DNA of 64,000 nt from CBDCWT01 sp965223305. Its GTDB lineage: Bacteria; Planctomycetota; Planctomycetia; Pirellulales; Pirellulaceae. The stretch spans positions 62,001-126,000 of the forward strand of contig CBDCWT010000047.1 of NCBI GenBank assembly GCA_965223305.1. Direction: 5' to 3'. The translations under genes and the position numbers were made by a program. The notes beneath the pieces are model-generated. The model made no database searches and was not told the DNA's origin. It was given only the letters and a program-made list of their open reading frames with translations. Positions 36,775 through 44,796 of the stretch are shown here, piece by piece. Positions within the stretch are counted from its first letter, which is position 1; each line of letters begins with the position of its first letter.

Positions 36775-37623
36775 ATGAAATACGGAATGAATCTGTTGCT
36801 GTGGACCGGCGAGTTAGCTGACTCGATTCTCCCGGTGTTGGAATCGCTGAAGTCGATGGGGTATGACGGTGTCGAGGTCCCGCTGTTCAATCTCGACCTG
36901 GACTACGCCGAGTGGGGCCGGCGGCTGGATGGACTGGGACTGCAGCGGACGGCGGTGACTGTACGAGGCGAAGAGGACAATCCGATCAGTCCGGATTCCC
37001 AAGTGCGGGCCAAGGGCGTGGAGAACTCACAGCGAACGCTCGACTGCTGCGCTGCGATGGGTGCTACTCATTTGGTCGGTCCGTTTCACTCCGCGCTTGG
37101 CGTGTTCAGCGGTCAGGGACCTACCGACGAAGAGTGGAAATGGGGTGTCGACTCGATGCGGGAGGTCGCGGAGCATGCGGCGAAGGTCGAAGTGACGCTG
37201 GCCGTTGAATGCCTAAACCGGTTTGAAACGTATCTACTCACCTCTCACGCCGATGCTGCCCGGTTCGCGCGCGAGGTCGGACATCCTAGCTGTCGAGTGA
37301 TGTACGACACCTTTCATGCCAACATTGAGGAGAAGTGTATTGCGGAGGCGATTCGCAGCTGCGGCGACTTGTTGTGCCATGTCCACATTTCCGAGAACGA
37401 CCGCAGCACACCTGGGAAAGGAAATATCCGCTGGGACGAGAACTTCGATACGCTCGAGGAAGTTGGCTACGACGGCTGGCTGATGATCGAAGCGTTTGGT
37501 CTCGCGCTTCCCGAATTGGTCGCAGCCACCAAGATCTGGCGCAGGATGTACGAAAGCGAAGACCAGTTGGCTCGCGACGGTCTGCAGTTCATGAAAGCCG
37601 AGCACACCAAGCGGTGGAGTTAG
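36775..37623 (+). CDS. D-tagatose 3-epimerase/D-psicose 3-epimerase-like TIM-barrel protein
   Basis: The 282-residue protein matches the family in length. It has the metal-ligand order LAVECLNRFETYL (Glu145), VMYDTFHANIEE (Asp178), CHVHISENDR (His204, with Arg210 for substrate contact), and MIEAFG (Glu239). These are the Glu-Asp-His-Glu residues of the D-tagatose/psicose 3-epimerases, which epimerise ketoses at C3. It may feed a keto-sugar pathway with the neighbouring Gfo/Idh/MocA and isomerase genes. The exact ketose is not predictable. Confidence 0.88.
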   Translation: MKYGMNLLLWTGELADSILPVLESLKSMGYDGVEVPLFNLDLDYAEWGRRLDGLGLQRTAVTVRGEEDNPISPDSQVRAKGVENSQRTLDCCAAMGATHLVGPFHSALGVFSGQGPTDEEWKWGVDSMREVAEHAAKVEVTLAVECLNRFETYLLTSHADAARFAREVGHPSCRVMYDTFHANIEEKCIAEAIRSCGDLLCHVHISENDRSTPGKGNIRWDENFDTLEEVGYDGWLMIEAFGLALPELVAATKIWRRMYESEDQLARDGLQFMKAEHTKRWS

Positions 37624-37654
37624 TAAAAGGCGAAAACCCGCGGGCTGAAGAGCT

Positions 37655-38416
37655 ATGGACGAACAGCAAGACAACCGGTCGGACACGGAGGATGAGTCAG
37701 AAAAGTTGCTCGGGCTGGAGGGGTTCCGACAAGCGGATGACGACGGCGGGTTATCGTTGGAGGCGCTGAGCGCCGCCTACGCGGAGCTGATCGACCGAGG
37801 AGCGGTACCGTACGAGGTTCCGGCAGCGGCGGAGTCTGCACAGGAGGTTCTCTCGGAGGAGGCGGCGGAGAGGTCGGACGAGGATTGCGAGGTAACACCG
37901 CGGAGCATTTTTGAAGCGATGCTCTTCGTCGGCGATCCAGACAACCAAGCGCTTACCAGCGAACAGGTGGCGTCCTTGATGCGGGGTGTCCGACCGCATG
38001 AAATCGATGACCTCGTCGGGGAGCTCAACGCCGAGTACGAGAGGTTGGGTTGTCCCTACTGGATTGTCTCCCAGGGCGGGGGTTACCGATTGACTCTGCG
38101 CGAAGCGTACGCGGGACTTCGGGAGAAGTTTTATCGCCGCGTTCGCGAAGCCCGACTGTCCCAAGCGGCGGTGGACGTGTTGGCGATTGTCGCCTACCGT
38201 CAGCCACTCAACCGAGAGCAGGTCGACAAGCTAAGGGGCCGTCCGAGCGGCGGCATTCTGGCCCAACTGGTTCGCCGCCAGTTGCTAAGGCTCGAGAGGC
38301 CTGCAGATGCCCCACGCCGCCCGACCTACTGTACGACCGACCGTTTTCTCAAGTTGTTTGGCCTAGCTAGTTTAAGCGAACTGCCCCAAACGCAGGAGAT
38401 CGACCGGGACTTTTAG
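37655..38416 (+). CDS. scpB: Segregation and condensation protein B
   Basis: The 253-residue product has a long acidic N-terminal extension (about residues 1-75) and then the ScpB winged-helix pair: RSIFEAMLFVGDPDNQALTSEQVA, and SQAAVDVLAIVAYRQPLNREQVDKLRG. ScpB binds ScpA and the Smc kleisin complex for chromosome organisation. No scpA is present here. The N-terminal acidic tail is longer than in typical family members. Confidence 0.92.
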   Translation: MDEQQDNRSDTEDESEKLLGLEGFRQADDDGGLSLEALSAAYAELIDRGAVPYEVPAAAESAQEVLSEEAAERSDEDCEVTPRSIFEAMLFVGDPDNQALTSEQVASLMRGVRPHEIDDLVGELNAEYERLGCPYWIVSQGGGYRLTLREAYAGLREKFYRRVREARLSQAAVDVLAIVAYRQPLNREQVDKLRGRPSGGILAQLVRRQLLRLERPADAPRRPTYCTTDRFLKLFGLASLSELPQTQEIDRDF

Positions 38417-38609
38417 TGTACGATAGGGGGCTGCGACGTCGGCGTCACTTTCGACGGGGGGGCCGACCGAATCTCTGCACTCTGCGGTTTGGCGAACGCG
38501 TAACAATGTGAAATCTTCGCAAAAGGGCAGTTGGTGACCCTTTGTTCGCTGGTTTTTGGCGACGTTCTTTGCTACGAATTCTTCGCGTTGACCTGCTTAT
38601 CCGCCCCAG

Positions 38610-39296
38610 ATGCCTCGACGCCAGCACCTATCGCGACTTGGCCAATTGGCACCGGTGGTGTTGCCGTCGATGTTGCTATGCGACTTTGGCGACTTGGCTC
38701 GCGAGGTGCGGCTGCTGGAGCAAGCCGGCGTGCATGGGTTGCATTTGGATGTAATGGACGGAAGTTTCGTTCCAAACATGACTTACGGCATGCCGATCGT
38801 GGCCGCTTTTCGGAGCTTGACCGATCTTCCCCTGGATGTTCATTTGATGATAGACGGGCCGGAGCGGTATGTGCAGCAGTTTGGCGAGGCTGGAGCCGAC
38901 ATCATGACGATCCACGTCGAGGCGGTTGAGGATCCGCGGCCGGCGTTGAAGGAGATTCGGTCCTTGGGCATCTCGGCTGGATTGGCGCTCAACCCGGCCA
39001 CACCCCTGGAACGCGTTGTTGGATATGTGGACGATTGTGACCTGGTGCTGGTGATGAGCGTAGAGGCGGGCTTCGGCGGCCAGTCGTTTCAGTCAATCGC
39101 GATAGACAAGTTACGCGAGTTGCGGACGATTGTCGGCTCATCGGTGTTGTTGGAGGTCGACGGCGGGATCAACGAAGAGACGATTGCTGAGTGTGCGAGT
39201 GCTGGGGCGGAGCTGTTTGTGGCGGGATCTGCGATTTTCGGCGAGAGTGACTATGGGGCGGTGATCAAGGACCTGACGCAGTTGGCTTCAACGTAA
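38610..39296 (+). CDS. rpe: Ribulose-phosphate 3-epimerase
   Basis: The 228-residue TIM barrel contains LPSMLLCDFGDLAREV, GLHLDVMDGSFVPNMTYG, LPLDVHLMI and EVDGGIN, the signature segments of Rpe, which interconverts ribulose-5-phosphate and xylulose-5-phosphate. The usual phosphate-loop segment MSVNPGFGGQ appears here as MSVEAGFGGQ (Asn-Pro to Glu-Ala), a notable local change. The first ATG is at 38610; the first 13 residues look like an extension before the conserved start. Confidence 0.93.
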   Translation: MPRRQHLSRLGQLAPVVLPSMLLCDFGDLAREVRLLEQAGVHGLHLDVMDGSFVPNMTYGMPIVAAFRSLTDLPLDVHLMIDGPERYVQQFGEAGADIMTIHVEAVEDPRPALKEIRSLGISAGLALNPATPLERVVGYVDDCDLVLVMSVEAGFGGQSFQSIAIDKLRELRTIVGSSVLLEVDGGINEETIAECASAGAELFVAGSAIFGESDYGAVIKDLTQLAST

Positions 39297-39320
39297 TTTT
39301 GTGGCACTTTGAGTCTCGAT

Positions 39321-39893
39321 ATGCTGACGATTATTCTCATCCGTCCTGGTTCGACGGACTTTGATGAGCAAGGCAGAATCAAGGGGACGCTTGACGTCCC
39401 TTTGAACGCGCAGGGCGCGGAAGAGGTAGCGCGCGTGGTGGACGAGATGAACGGCGTGCAGCTGGCTGCGGTCTACTGTTCGCCGTGCCAATGTGCCGTC
39501 GAGACGGCGGAGGCGATTGCTGCTGGCCGCGACTTGAAGGTCAAGCAACTCTCTGACTTGCGGAACTTGGACCATGGTTTGTGGCACGGCAAGTTGGTTG
39601 AGGAGGTGAAACGCCGACAACCGAAAGTCTACCGGCAGTGGCAAGAGAATCCTGAGTCGGTTTGTCCCCCGGAGGGCGAGTTGCTTTCTGCGATGCAGTC
39701 TAGGGTCGGTGCGGCACTTGCAAAACTCAACAGGAAGCACAAGGATGAGGCGGTTGCTTTGGTCGCCCCGGAGCCTTTGGCCAGCGTAGTGCGCAGCCAC
39801 CTGAAGGAGACGGGGCTGGGCGATCTATGGAAGGTCGCCTGTAACTCTGGTGGCTGGGAAACGCTCGAAGTAGCGGGGTCTTTGTCGAATTGA
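39321..39893 (+). CDS. Histidine-phosphatase-fold protein lacking catalytic residues
   Basis: The ATG at 39321 gives a 190-residue protein with the phosphoglycerate-mutase-like fold. In active enzymes the first motif is Arg-His-Gly; here it is [10 protein letters not shown], so the phosphoacceptor His is Pro9. The second Arg (SPxxRAxxTA) is Cys58 in [10 protein letters not shown], and the second His (VSHG) corresponds to Pro150 in VAPEPL. Fold features such as the LNAQG and LWHGK segments are kept. This argues for a non-enzymatic or altered role. It is 12 bases upstream of accD, which suggests co-transcription. Confidence 0.8.
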   Translation: MLTIILIRPGSTDFDEQGRIKGTLDVPLNAQGAEEVARVVDEMNGVQLAAVYCSPCQCAVETAEAIAAGRDLKVKQLSDLRNLDHGLWHGKLVEEVKRRQPKVYRQWQENPESVCPPEGELLSAMQSRVGAALAKLNRKHKDEAVALVAPEPLASVVRSHLKETGLGDLWKVACNSGGWETLEVAGSLSN

Positions 39894-39904
39894 CTCGAAA
39901 CACA

Positions 39905-40717
39905 ATGACAAAGAGAACGAAGCGCGGAGTTCCCGAAGGGCTCTGGAAGCGCTGTCCTGGTTGCCAGCATGCTGTCTACAGCAAGGAGGCGGCCAAGCGC
40001 CTGCAGGTCTGCCCCGAGTGTGAGCATCATTTCTATGTGTCGGCGAAGGAACGTGTGGCCCAGGTCCTCGACGAGGGCACGTTCTCGGAGTGGGACGCCG
40101 AGTTGCTACCTGCGGATCCTTTGCAGTTCCAAGACAAGCGGTCTTATGCGGACAAGCTGCTGGCCGAGCAGCAGCGCACGGGCCTCTCAGATGCGGCGAT
40201 CACTGGAACGGGGATGATCCGAGCGCGGCGCGTCGCCTTCGGCGTGACCGATTCGGCTTTCATCATGGGCAGCATGGGATCGGTGGTCGGTGAGCGGCTG
40301 GCTAGGCTTGTGGAGCGGGCCACCGAGCAGCAGTTACCGCTGATCATTGTCAGTGGTTCTGGTGGTGGTGCGCGGATGCACGAGGGGATTCTGTCGCTGA
40401 TGCAGATGGCGAAAGTCTCGGCCGCCCTCTCCCGCTTTGATCAAGCGGGAGGACTGTTCATATCGATTCTGACCAATCCGACGATGGGAGGAGTAGCAGC
40501 GAGTTTTGCGTCTTTGGGCGATGTCGTCTATGCGGAACCGCGGGCTCTGATCGGATTCGCCGGGCCGCGCACGATCAAGGCTACGATCAAGATCGAGTTG
40601 CCGCCGGGGTTTCAGACCAGCGAGTTCTTGCTGGAGCACGGTTTTGTCGATCGTATTGTCCATCGAGCTCGACTAAAGAGCGAAATTGCACGCACGATCG
40701 ACTACTGTGGAGAGTAG
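39905..40717 (+). CDS. accD: Acetyl-CoA carboxylase carboxyltransferase subunit beta
   Basis: ATG 39905 gives 270 residues. An N-terminal zinc ribbon (Cys17, Cys20, Cys36, Cys39) precedes the carboxyltransferase domain with [20 protein letters not shown] and [19 protein letters not shown], all matching AccD. It forms the carboxyltransferase half of acetyl-CoA carboxylase with AccA, starting fatty-acid synthesis. No accA is adjacent. Confidence 0.96.
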   Translation: MTKRTKRGVPEGLWKRCPGCQHAVYSKEAAKRLQVCPECEHHFYVSAKERVAQVLDEGTFSEWDAELLPADPLQFQDKRSYADKLLAEQQRTGLSDAAITGTGMIRARRVAFGVTDSAFIMGSMGSVVGERLARLVERATEQQLPLIIVSGSGGGARMHEGILSLMQMAKVSAALSRFDQAGGLFISILTNPTMGGVAASFASLGDVVYAEPRALIGFAGPRTIKATIKIELPPGFQTSEFLLEHGFVDRIVHRARLKSEIARTIDYCGE

Positions 40718-40751
40718 GTACTCGTGGAGTTCGGGCAGCGTATAATTCTGC

Positions 40752-41630
40752 ATGGCGATATTCGAAAAGCTCAGATCGGCGTTTCGCGGCAATCGGGTCG
40801 ACGTTGCGGTTCGCTTCGAGATGGAACGAACGGCCATCTCTGGCACAATGTCGAACTTCTACATGGCCCGCGACCGTAAGACGGGTGACGTTGTTGGGCT
40901 GAAGGTCTGTAACTCCGACAAGGTCGAGGCGTTCGAAAGTCGCTTTCGAGGACTGAACAAGCCCAGCGAAGGCGAGATTGCTTTTTCGCTGAAGCACCCT
41001 CGCATCGTGGAGACATTCGAGCATGGTCGCACGACGGAGGGCTCGCAGTACATCTTGATGGAGTTTCTGGACGGGCCTGGTCTGCATGTATTGATTCGCA
41101 GCCAGGATTCTATTCTCGAGGGAAAGCGAGTCCAGCTGATCAAGCAAATGGCCGAGGCGGTCGAGCATGTACATCATTCGGAGTATATTCACCGCGACAT
41201 CTGCCCTCGCAACTTCATCTGCCAGCCAGATGCCACTTCGCTGAAGCTGATCGACTTCGGTTTGACGTTGCCAGCTCAACGGGAGTTCATGCAGCCGGGG
41301 AACCGCACTGGTACGCCGATGTACATGGCGCCGGAAATCGTCAAGCGGCGATGGACGGATCCACGAGTCGATATCTTTGCCCTGGGAGTCACCGCGTTTC
41401 AGCTGTGCGCTTTTGAGTTGCCGTGGCCGAACGCAGAAAACCCCGCCATGACCGCGATGTCTCACGAGACGGTGCCGCCGGCCGACATCCTCACCTTGGT
41501 ACCCGACCTGCATCCGCAACTGGCAGAAGCCATCATGAAGTGTCTGGCAGTGGATCCTGACGCCCGACCTCAGACTGCCACGGAGTTCCTGCGCATGATC
41601 GACGAGGTCGAGACGGAAGTGGCCGCTTAG
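40752..41630 (+). CDS. Ser/Thr protein kinase-fold protein with HRDxxxRN catalytic loop
   Basis: The 292-residue product has the kinase fold: VGLKVC (Lys51), EGEIAFSLKHPRIV (Glu75), YIHRDICPRNFI (HRD 147-149, Asn154), LIDFGL (DFG 168-170) and YMAPE (APE 193-195). The Gly-rich loop is weak (AISGTMSN). The catalytic-loop Lys of Ser/Thr kinases is Cys151, and Arg153 precedes the Asn, giving HRDxxxRN as in many tyrosine kinases. No transmembrane or sensor domain is present, so it is a soluble catalytic-domain-only kinase. Its stop codon lies inside the duplicated REP doublet region. Confidence 0.88.
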   Translation: MAIFEKLRSAFRGNRVDVAVRFEMERTAISGTMSNFYMARDRKTGDVVGLKVCNSDKVEAFESRFRGLNKPSEGEIAFSLKHPRIVETFEHGRTTEGSQYILMEFLDGPGLHVLIRSQDSILEGKRVQLIKQMAEAVEHVHHSEYIHRDICPRNFICQPDATSLKLIDFGLTLPAQREFMQPGNRTGTPMYMAPEIVKRRWTDPRVDIFALGVTAFQLCAFELPWPNAENPAMTAMSHETVPPADILTLVPDLHPQLAEAIMKCLAVDPDARPQTATEFLRMIDEVETEVAA

Positions 41631-41834
41631 ACGCCTGCTCGCCGCAGAAAAGAAGTAGGCCGGAACAAGCGGCGCGAACCACCGTCCATCCGCGTACGAC
41701 GTTCACGCCGCGCCGTTCCGGCACACGTAGCTCGTTTTGTTTGGTGTTGCACCTTGGCCAGCGCCTGCCGGAACGGCGCGGCGGACAACGGTGCGATCAT
41801 GGTCGCCTTTTCTGCCGCTTGTTCCGGCCTACCC
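41625..41834. repeat. REP doublet copy A (about 210 bp)
   Basis: Two palindromes, REP A1 (about 41657-41726) and REP A2 (about 41767-41832) in opposite orientation, form a doublet. Each stem pairs GCCGGAAC-AAGC-GGCGCG with CGCGCCGTTCCGGC and has an unpaired AAGC bulge. The whole 210 bp recurs nearly unchanged at 44497-44707. The first bases include the kinase stop codon. Confidence 0.85.
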
Positions 41835-41850
41835 TTTTTTTGGAGTTTCG

Positions 41851-42408
41851 GTGTCAGATTTTCGTCGCTTGTACGTTCCTGGTGGGACGTTTTTCTTCAC
41901 TGTGGTCACGTATGCCCGCCGGCCGATTCTCGTCGATCAGCCTGGCCGCCGACTCTTTCGTGAATCCGTCGAGGCGATACGCGACAAACGGCACTTTGAA
42001 CTCGTTGCAACCGTGCTGTTACCTGACCACTGGCACCTTGTCATGCAGCTTCCGCACGGAGATCAAGACTACTCGACCAGAATGAAAAGAATCAAAGAAG
42101 AATTCACAAATCGTTGGTTGAATGCTGGGCTTCTCGAAGCCGAAGTCACTGCTTCTCAACTGCGACGGGGCGAACGAGGAATCTGGCAACCGCGATTCTG
42201 GGAGCACACAGTCCAGGATGAAGACGACTTGGAGCGTTGTGTTGACTACATCCATTGGAACCCGCGCAAGCATGAATTGGTTTCGCGCGTGCGAGATTGG
42301 CCCTGGTCATCCTTTCATCGCTTTGTGAATCTCGGACACTACGACATCGATTGGGGAGGTACCACGCCAGCGTCGATTGAGACGACTATGGACTGGGGTG
42401 AACCGTAA
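41851..42408 (+). CDS. REP-associated tyrosine transposase (RAYT, IS200-like)
   Basis: The GTG at 41851 is preceded by GGAG; longer frames run back into the repeat. The 185-residue product has the His-U-His motif DHWHLV and the conserved C-terminal DYIHWNPRKHELV, whose Tyr is the catalytic residue, plus an opening RRLYVPGGTFFFTVVTY typical of RAYTs. These enzymes bind and process REP palindromes as single-stranded DNA and are generally single-copy domesticated relatives of IS200/IS605. It is flanked by REP palindromes on both sides, confirming the assignment. Confidence 0.92.
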   Translation: MSDFRRLYVPGGTFFFTVVTYARRPILVDQPGRRLFRESVEAIRDKRHFELVATVLLPDHWHLVMQLPHGDQDYSTRMKRIKEEFTNRWLNAGLLEAEVTASQLRRGERGIWQPRFWEHTVQDEDDLERCVDYIHWNPRKHELVSRVRDWPWSSFHRFVNLGHYDIDWGGTTPASIETTMDWGEP

Positions 42409-42421
42409 CGACGGGGTAGGG

Positions 42422-42489
42422 GTAGGCCGGAACAAGCGGCGCGGCAGCGGTGGTTTTGGCAAGAAGTGACCGCCGCGCCGTTCCGGCAC
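42422..42489. repeat. REP palindrome B, just downstream of the RAYT gene
   Basis: Begins GTAGGCCGGAACAAGCGGCG and ends in CCGCGCCGTTCCGGCAC, the same stem and AAGC bulge as the doublets, in a single copy with a different loop. It starts 13 bases after the RAYT stop codon. Confidence 0.85.
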
Positions 42490-42584
42490 ATTGCCTTAGA
42501 CCGAACTTGAATCGACGAGGTAGTCGTAAACACTCTAGGTGACGGGGTTTGTGGCGCATCCCGTTTGCGCGCGTTCTGGCTACA

Positions 42585-44396
42585 CGATCTTGGGGGGTGT
42601 TACAGCGTCACGTTGAGCAGGTCGAAGACGTGCCGTTGGTATTCGGTCGGAGAGGTGAGCTTGTCGTATTCCGCATCAAAGTCTGCGATGTGTATCCGGT
42701 TTCGGGTCAGCGTCGCTAGATCACGAAGCAAGTCTTGAAAGCTTTGGACTGGGTGGCCCTCTTCCGTGAGGCGCGTGGCGTCTTTTTGCTTGGCTGCCTC
42801 GGATCGAACCGCCGGGGCGACCGGTGACGAACGTGAGGCGCTTTCTCGATCGCAGTCGTCAAACAACACTTTGCGTAAACGCTCACGCATGTGCCACTCG
42901 ACATAGTAGGACAGCATGCAGAGGAAGACATGCGCACGAATTCGATCATCCTTGTGATGGTAGATCGGACGAAGCTGGAGGTCTACTGTCTTCAAGGAGC
43001 GAAAAGCTCGTTCGACGTGTGACAAACTCTTGTAATTCTCGACGACATGTTCGGAGTTCATTTTCTCTTTGGGTACGCTTGTCCGTACAACGTACAGTCC
43101 ATCCAGCAGCCTCTCGATCTTGATCTTCTCCTCGTTGCGTTGGAACGCGAAACTACTCTCGGTGATGGTTAGTTCAAAATGCTTTTCCATTTTATGCTTG
43201 TTGATCACCTTGCCGACGCGCAAGCCGATTGCTTCCTTGCCACGTAATGGCCTGGTCTTGCGGAGAGTCGCTTGGCGGATGGGTTCGAGTTGCTTCTCTG
43301 TCGCTTGCAGCAATTCCTCTCGCTTGCGTGAGCGTTCGTCCGCAAGTTGTGGATTGCGGCAGACGATCAACCGCTCGCCCGGGAAGTCTTCCGATGTGAT
43401 CTCAGCGAGATCGCGTTCGTCAAACAAAGACTTTTGTATGAGTTTGGTCTTAATCAGTTTGCGGATCCCGTCGCTACGCAGAGCCGAAATCCAGTCCAAG
43501 CCGTCTATGCCACGAAGATCTTCGTTGATACGCGCCGAGGTGATCATCCCTCGGTCGCCTACGAATACCACACGGTCGATGCCGAATCGCTTACGAACAC
43601 GAGATACAATCTGAGTGAAGGTAACCGGATCGGCGGTGTTGCCAGAAAAGACCTCGACCGCAATCGGCCGACCGTCGGGATCACAGAGCAAGCCATACAC
43701 GATTTGCGGGCGGTCACCACGGTGGTCGCGGCTATAGCCATGGGTCACCAAAGATGACTCGCGACCGGTGTAGTAACTCGACGAGACGTCAAACAGAACA
43801 AGCACGCCTCCTCGTAGATGCCTTTTCGCAAGCTTGTTTTCAATTCGCTTCTGACGAGCTAACAACCAATCCATTGCGGCGTAGAGCTCGTGGATCTCCA
43901 CGCAGCCCAGTCCCAGATCCTCGGCCAACGTGCTTTGTGCTGTTTCTCCCTTCAGTCCAGTAGACACGCTCAATTTGGAACCAGGGGAGATGAGACGCGA
44001 CACGACTAACGCCAGGATCAGATCTCGTTCCCGACAGGGACGTGATGACAAGAGTTGATCAAGACCGATGTTCCTTGCCGTTTGCAGCACAGCCGTCACG
44101 TTTCCATGCGGCAGGCTGCGACGGATTTCAAAGGAACCTTTTGGTGCCCCTTCGTCGAGTTCCCCATTGAGTCGTCCCCGAATGAACTCGATCACATCCG
44201 GCGGCAGATCCGACAAGTTTCCCAGCGTCTCATGTTTCACCTTTCCGCCTTCGCGATAAGTACGTCGCAAGAGTACCGACGTGTAGGTCTTACCGTTGTG
44301 AGTCTTAGTGACGGTAGCAATATGCACGCTGCGTCGTTCTGGAGTGCTCATCTCCCCGTTGTAGCAACGCCGCGAAAAGCTAGCTAGCCCAAATCG
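42585..44396 (-). mobile_element. IS1634-family insertion sequence (approximate ends)
   Basis: The transposase gene is framed by a short imperfect inverted pair: CGATCTTGGGGGG at the left end (42585) and CTAGCCCAAATCG at the right end (44384-44396). The 10-mer TTCTGGCTAC is found outside both ends in direct orientation (42574-42583 and 44403-44412), which could mark a target duplication, but the spacing to the ends is not equal. Boundaries are therefore approximate. Confidence 0.6.
42600..44351 (-). CDS. IS1634-family DDE transposase
   Basis: From ATG 44351 the 583-residue protein is uninterrupted. It has a DDE-type core: VLFDVSSSYYTGRES (first Asp), VVFVGDRGMITSARI (second Asp) and SHVERAFRSLKTVDLQLRPIYHH (Glu), with the IS1634 N-terminal region. 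A frame continues to 44399, but ATG 44351 starts the conserved MSTPERRSVHI. The intact length suggests a recent or active element. It is inserted between the RAYT and the right REP doublet. Confidence 0.93.
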   Translation of the reverse strand: MSTPERRSVHIATVTKTHNGKTYTSVLLRRTYREGGKVKHETLGNLSDLPPDVIEFIRGRLNGELDEGAPKGSFEIRRSLPHGNVTAVLQTARNIGLDQLLSSRPCRERDLILALVVSRLISPGSKLSVSTGLKGETAQSTLAEDLGLGCVEIHELYAAMDWLLARQKRIENKLAKRHLRGGVLVLFDVSSSYYTGRESSLVTHGYSRDHRGDRPQIVYGLLCDPDGRPIAVEVFSGNTADPVTFTQIVSRVRKRFGIDRVVFVGDRGMITSARINEDLRGIDGLDWISALRSDGIRKLIKTKLIQKSLFDERDLAEITSEDFPGERLIVCRNPQLADERSRKREELLQATEKQLEPIRQATLRKTRPLRGKEAIGLRVGKVINKHKMEKHFELTITESSFAFQRNEEKIKIERLLDGLYVVRTSVPKEKMNSEHVVENYKSLSHVERAFRSLKTVDLQLRPIYHHKDDRIRAHVFLCMLSYYVEWHMRERLRKVLFDDCDRESASRSSPVAPAVRSEAAKQKDATRLTEEGHPVQSFQDLLRDLATLTRNRIHIADFDAEYDKLTSPTEYQRHVFDLLNVTL

Positions 44397-44496
44397 CAAA
44401 TTTTCTGGCTACGACAATGCATTTGTGAAATCGACTTAAGGCCAACGCCGAAAAGGAGTTCTCCGCCAAAAGCGGCTCTGGAGCGTTTCAAGTTCG

Positions 44497-44707
44497 GCTT
44501 AGACGGCTGCTCGCCGCAGAAAAGAAGGTAGGCCGGAACAAGCGGCGCGAACCACCGTCCATCCGCGTACGACGTTCACGCCGCGCCGTTCCGGCACACG
44601 TAGCTCGTTTTGTTTGGTGTTGCACCTTGGCCAGCGCCTGCCGGAACGGCGCGGCGGACAACGGTGCGATCATGGTCAGCTTTTCCGCCGCTTGTTCCGG
44701 CCTACCC
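44497..44707. repeat. REP doublet copy C, near-identical to copy A
   Basis: The sequence from 44497 to 44707 repeats 41625-41834 with only scattered changes (for example GACGGCTGCTC against GACGCCTGCTC, and GGTCAGCTTTTCC against GGTCGCCTTTTCT). Copies A and C are direct repeats that bracket the RAYT and the IS1634 element. The aldo/keto reductase starts 90 bases further on. Confidence 0.85.
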
Positions 44708-44796
44708 CTCTACTCTCCTGGCCCGCGATGCTGGGGCAATCGACGTGTTGTGGCGGCCGGCGTACAATACGGCTTTTTCACGCGAGAGCACAGCTG

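Noticed and set aside
44614..44796. Extended start of the aldo/keto reductase within the REP doublet
   Set aside because: The extra residues are a translation of the palindromes, as also seen for the RAYT frame from 41737.
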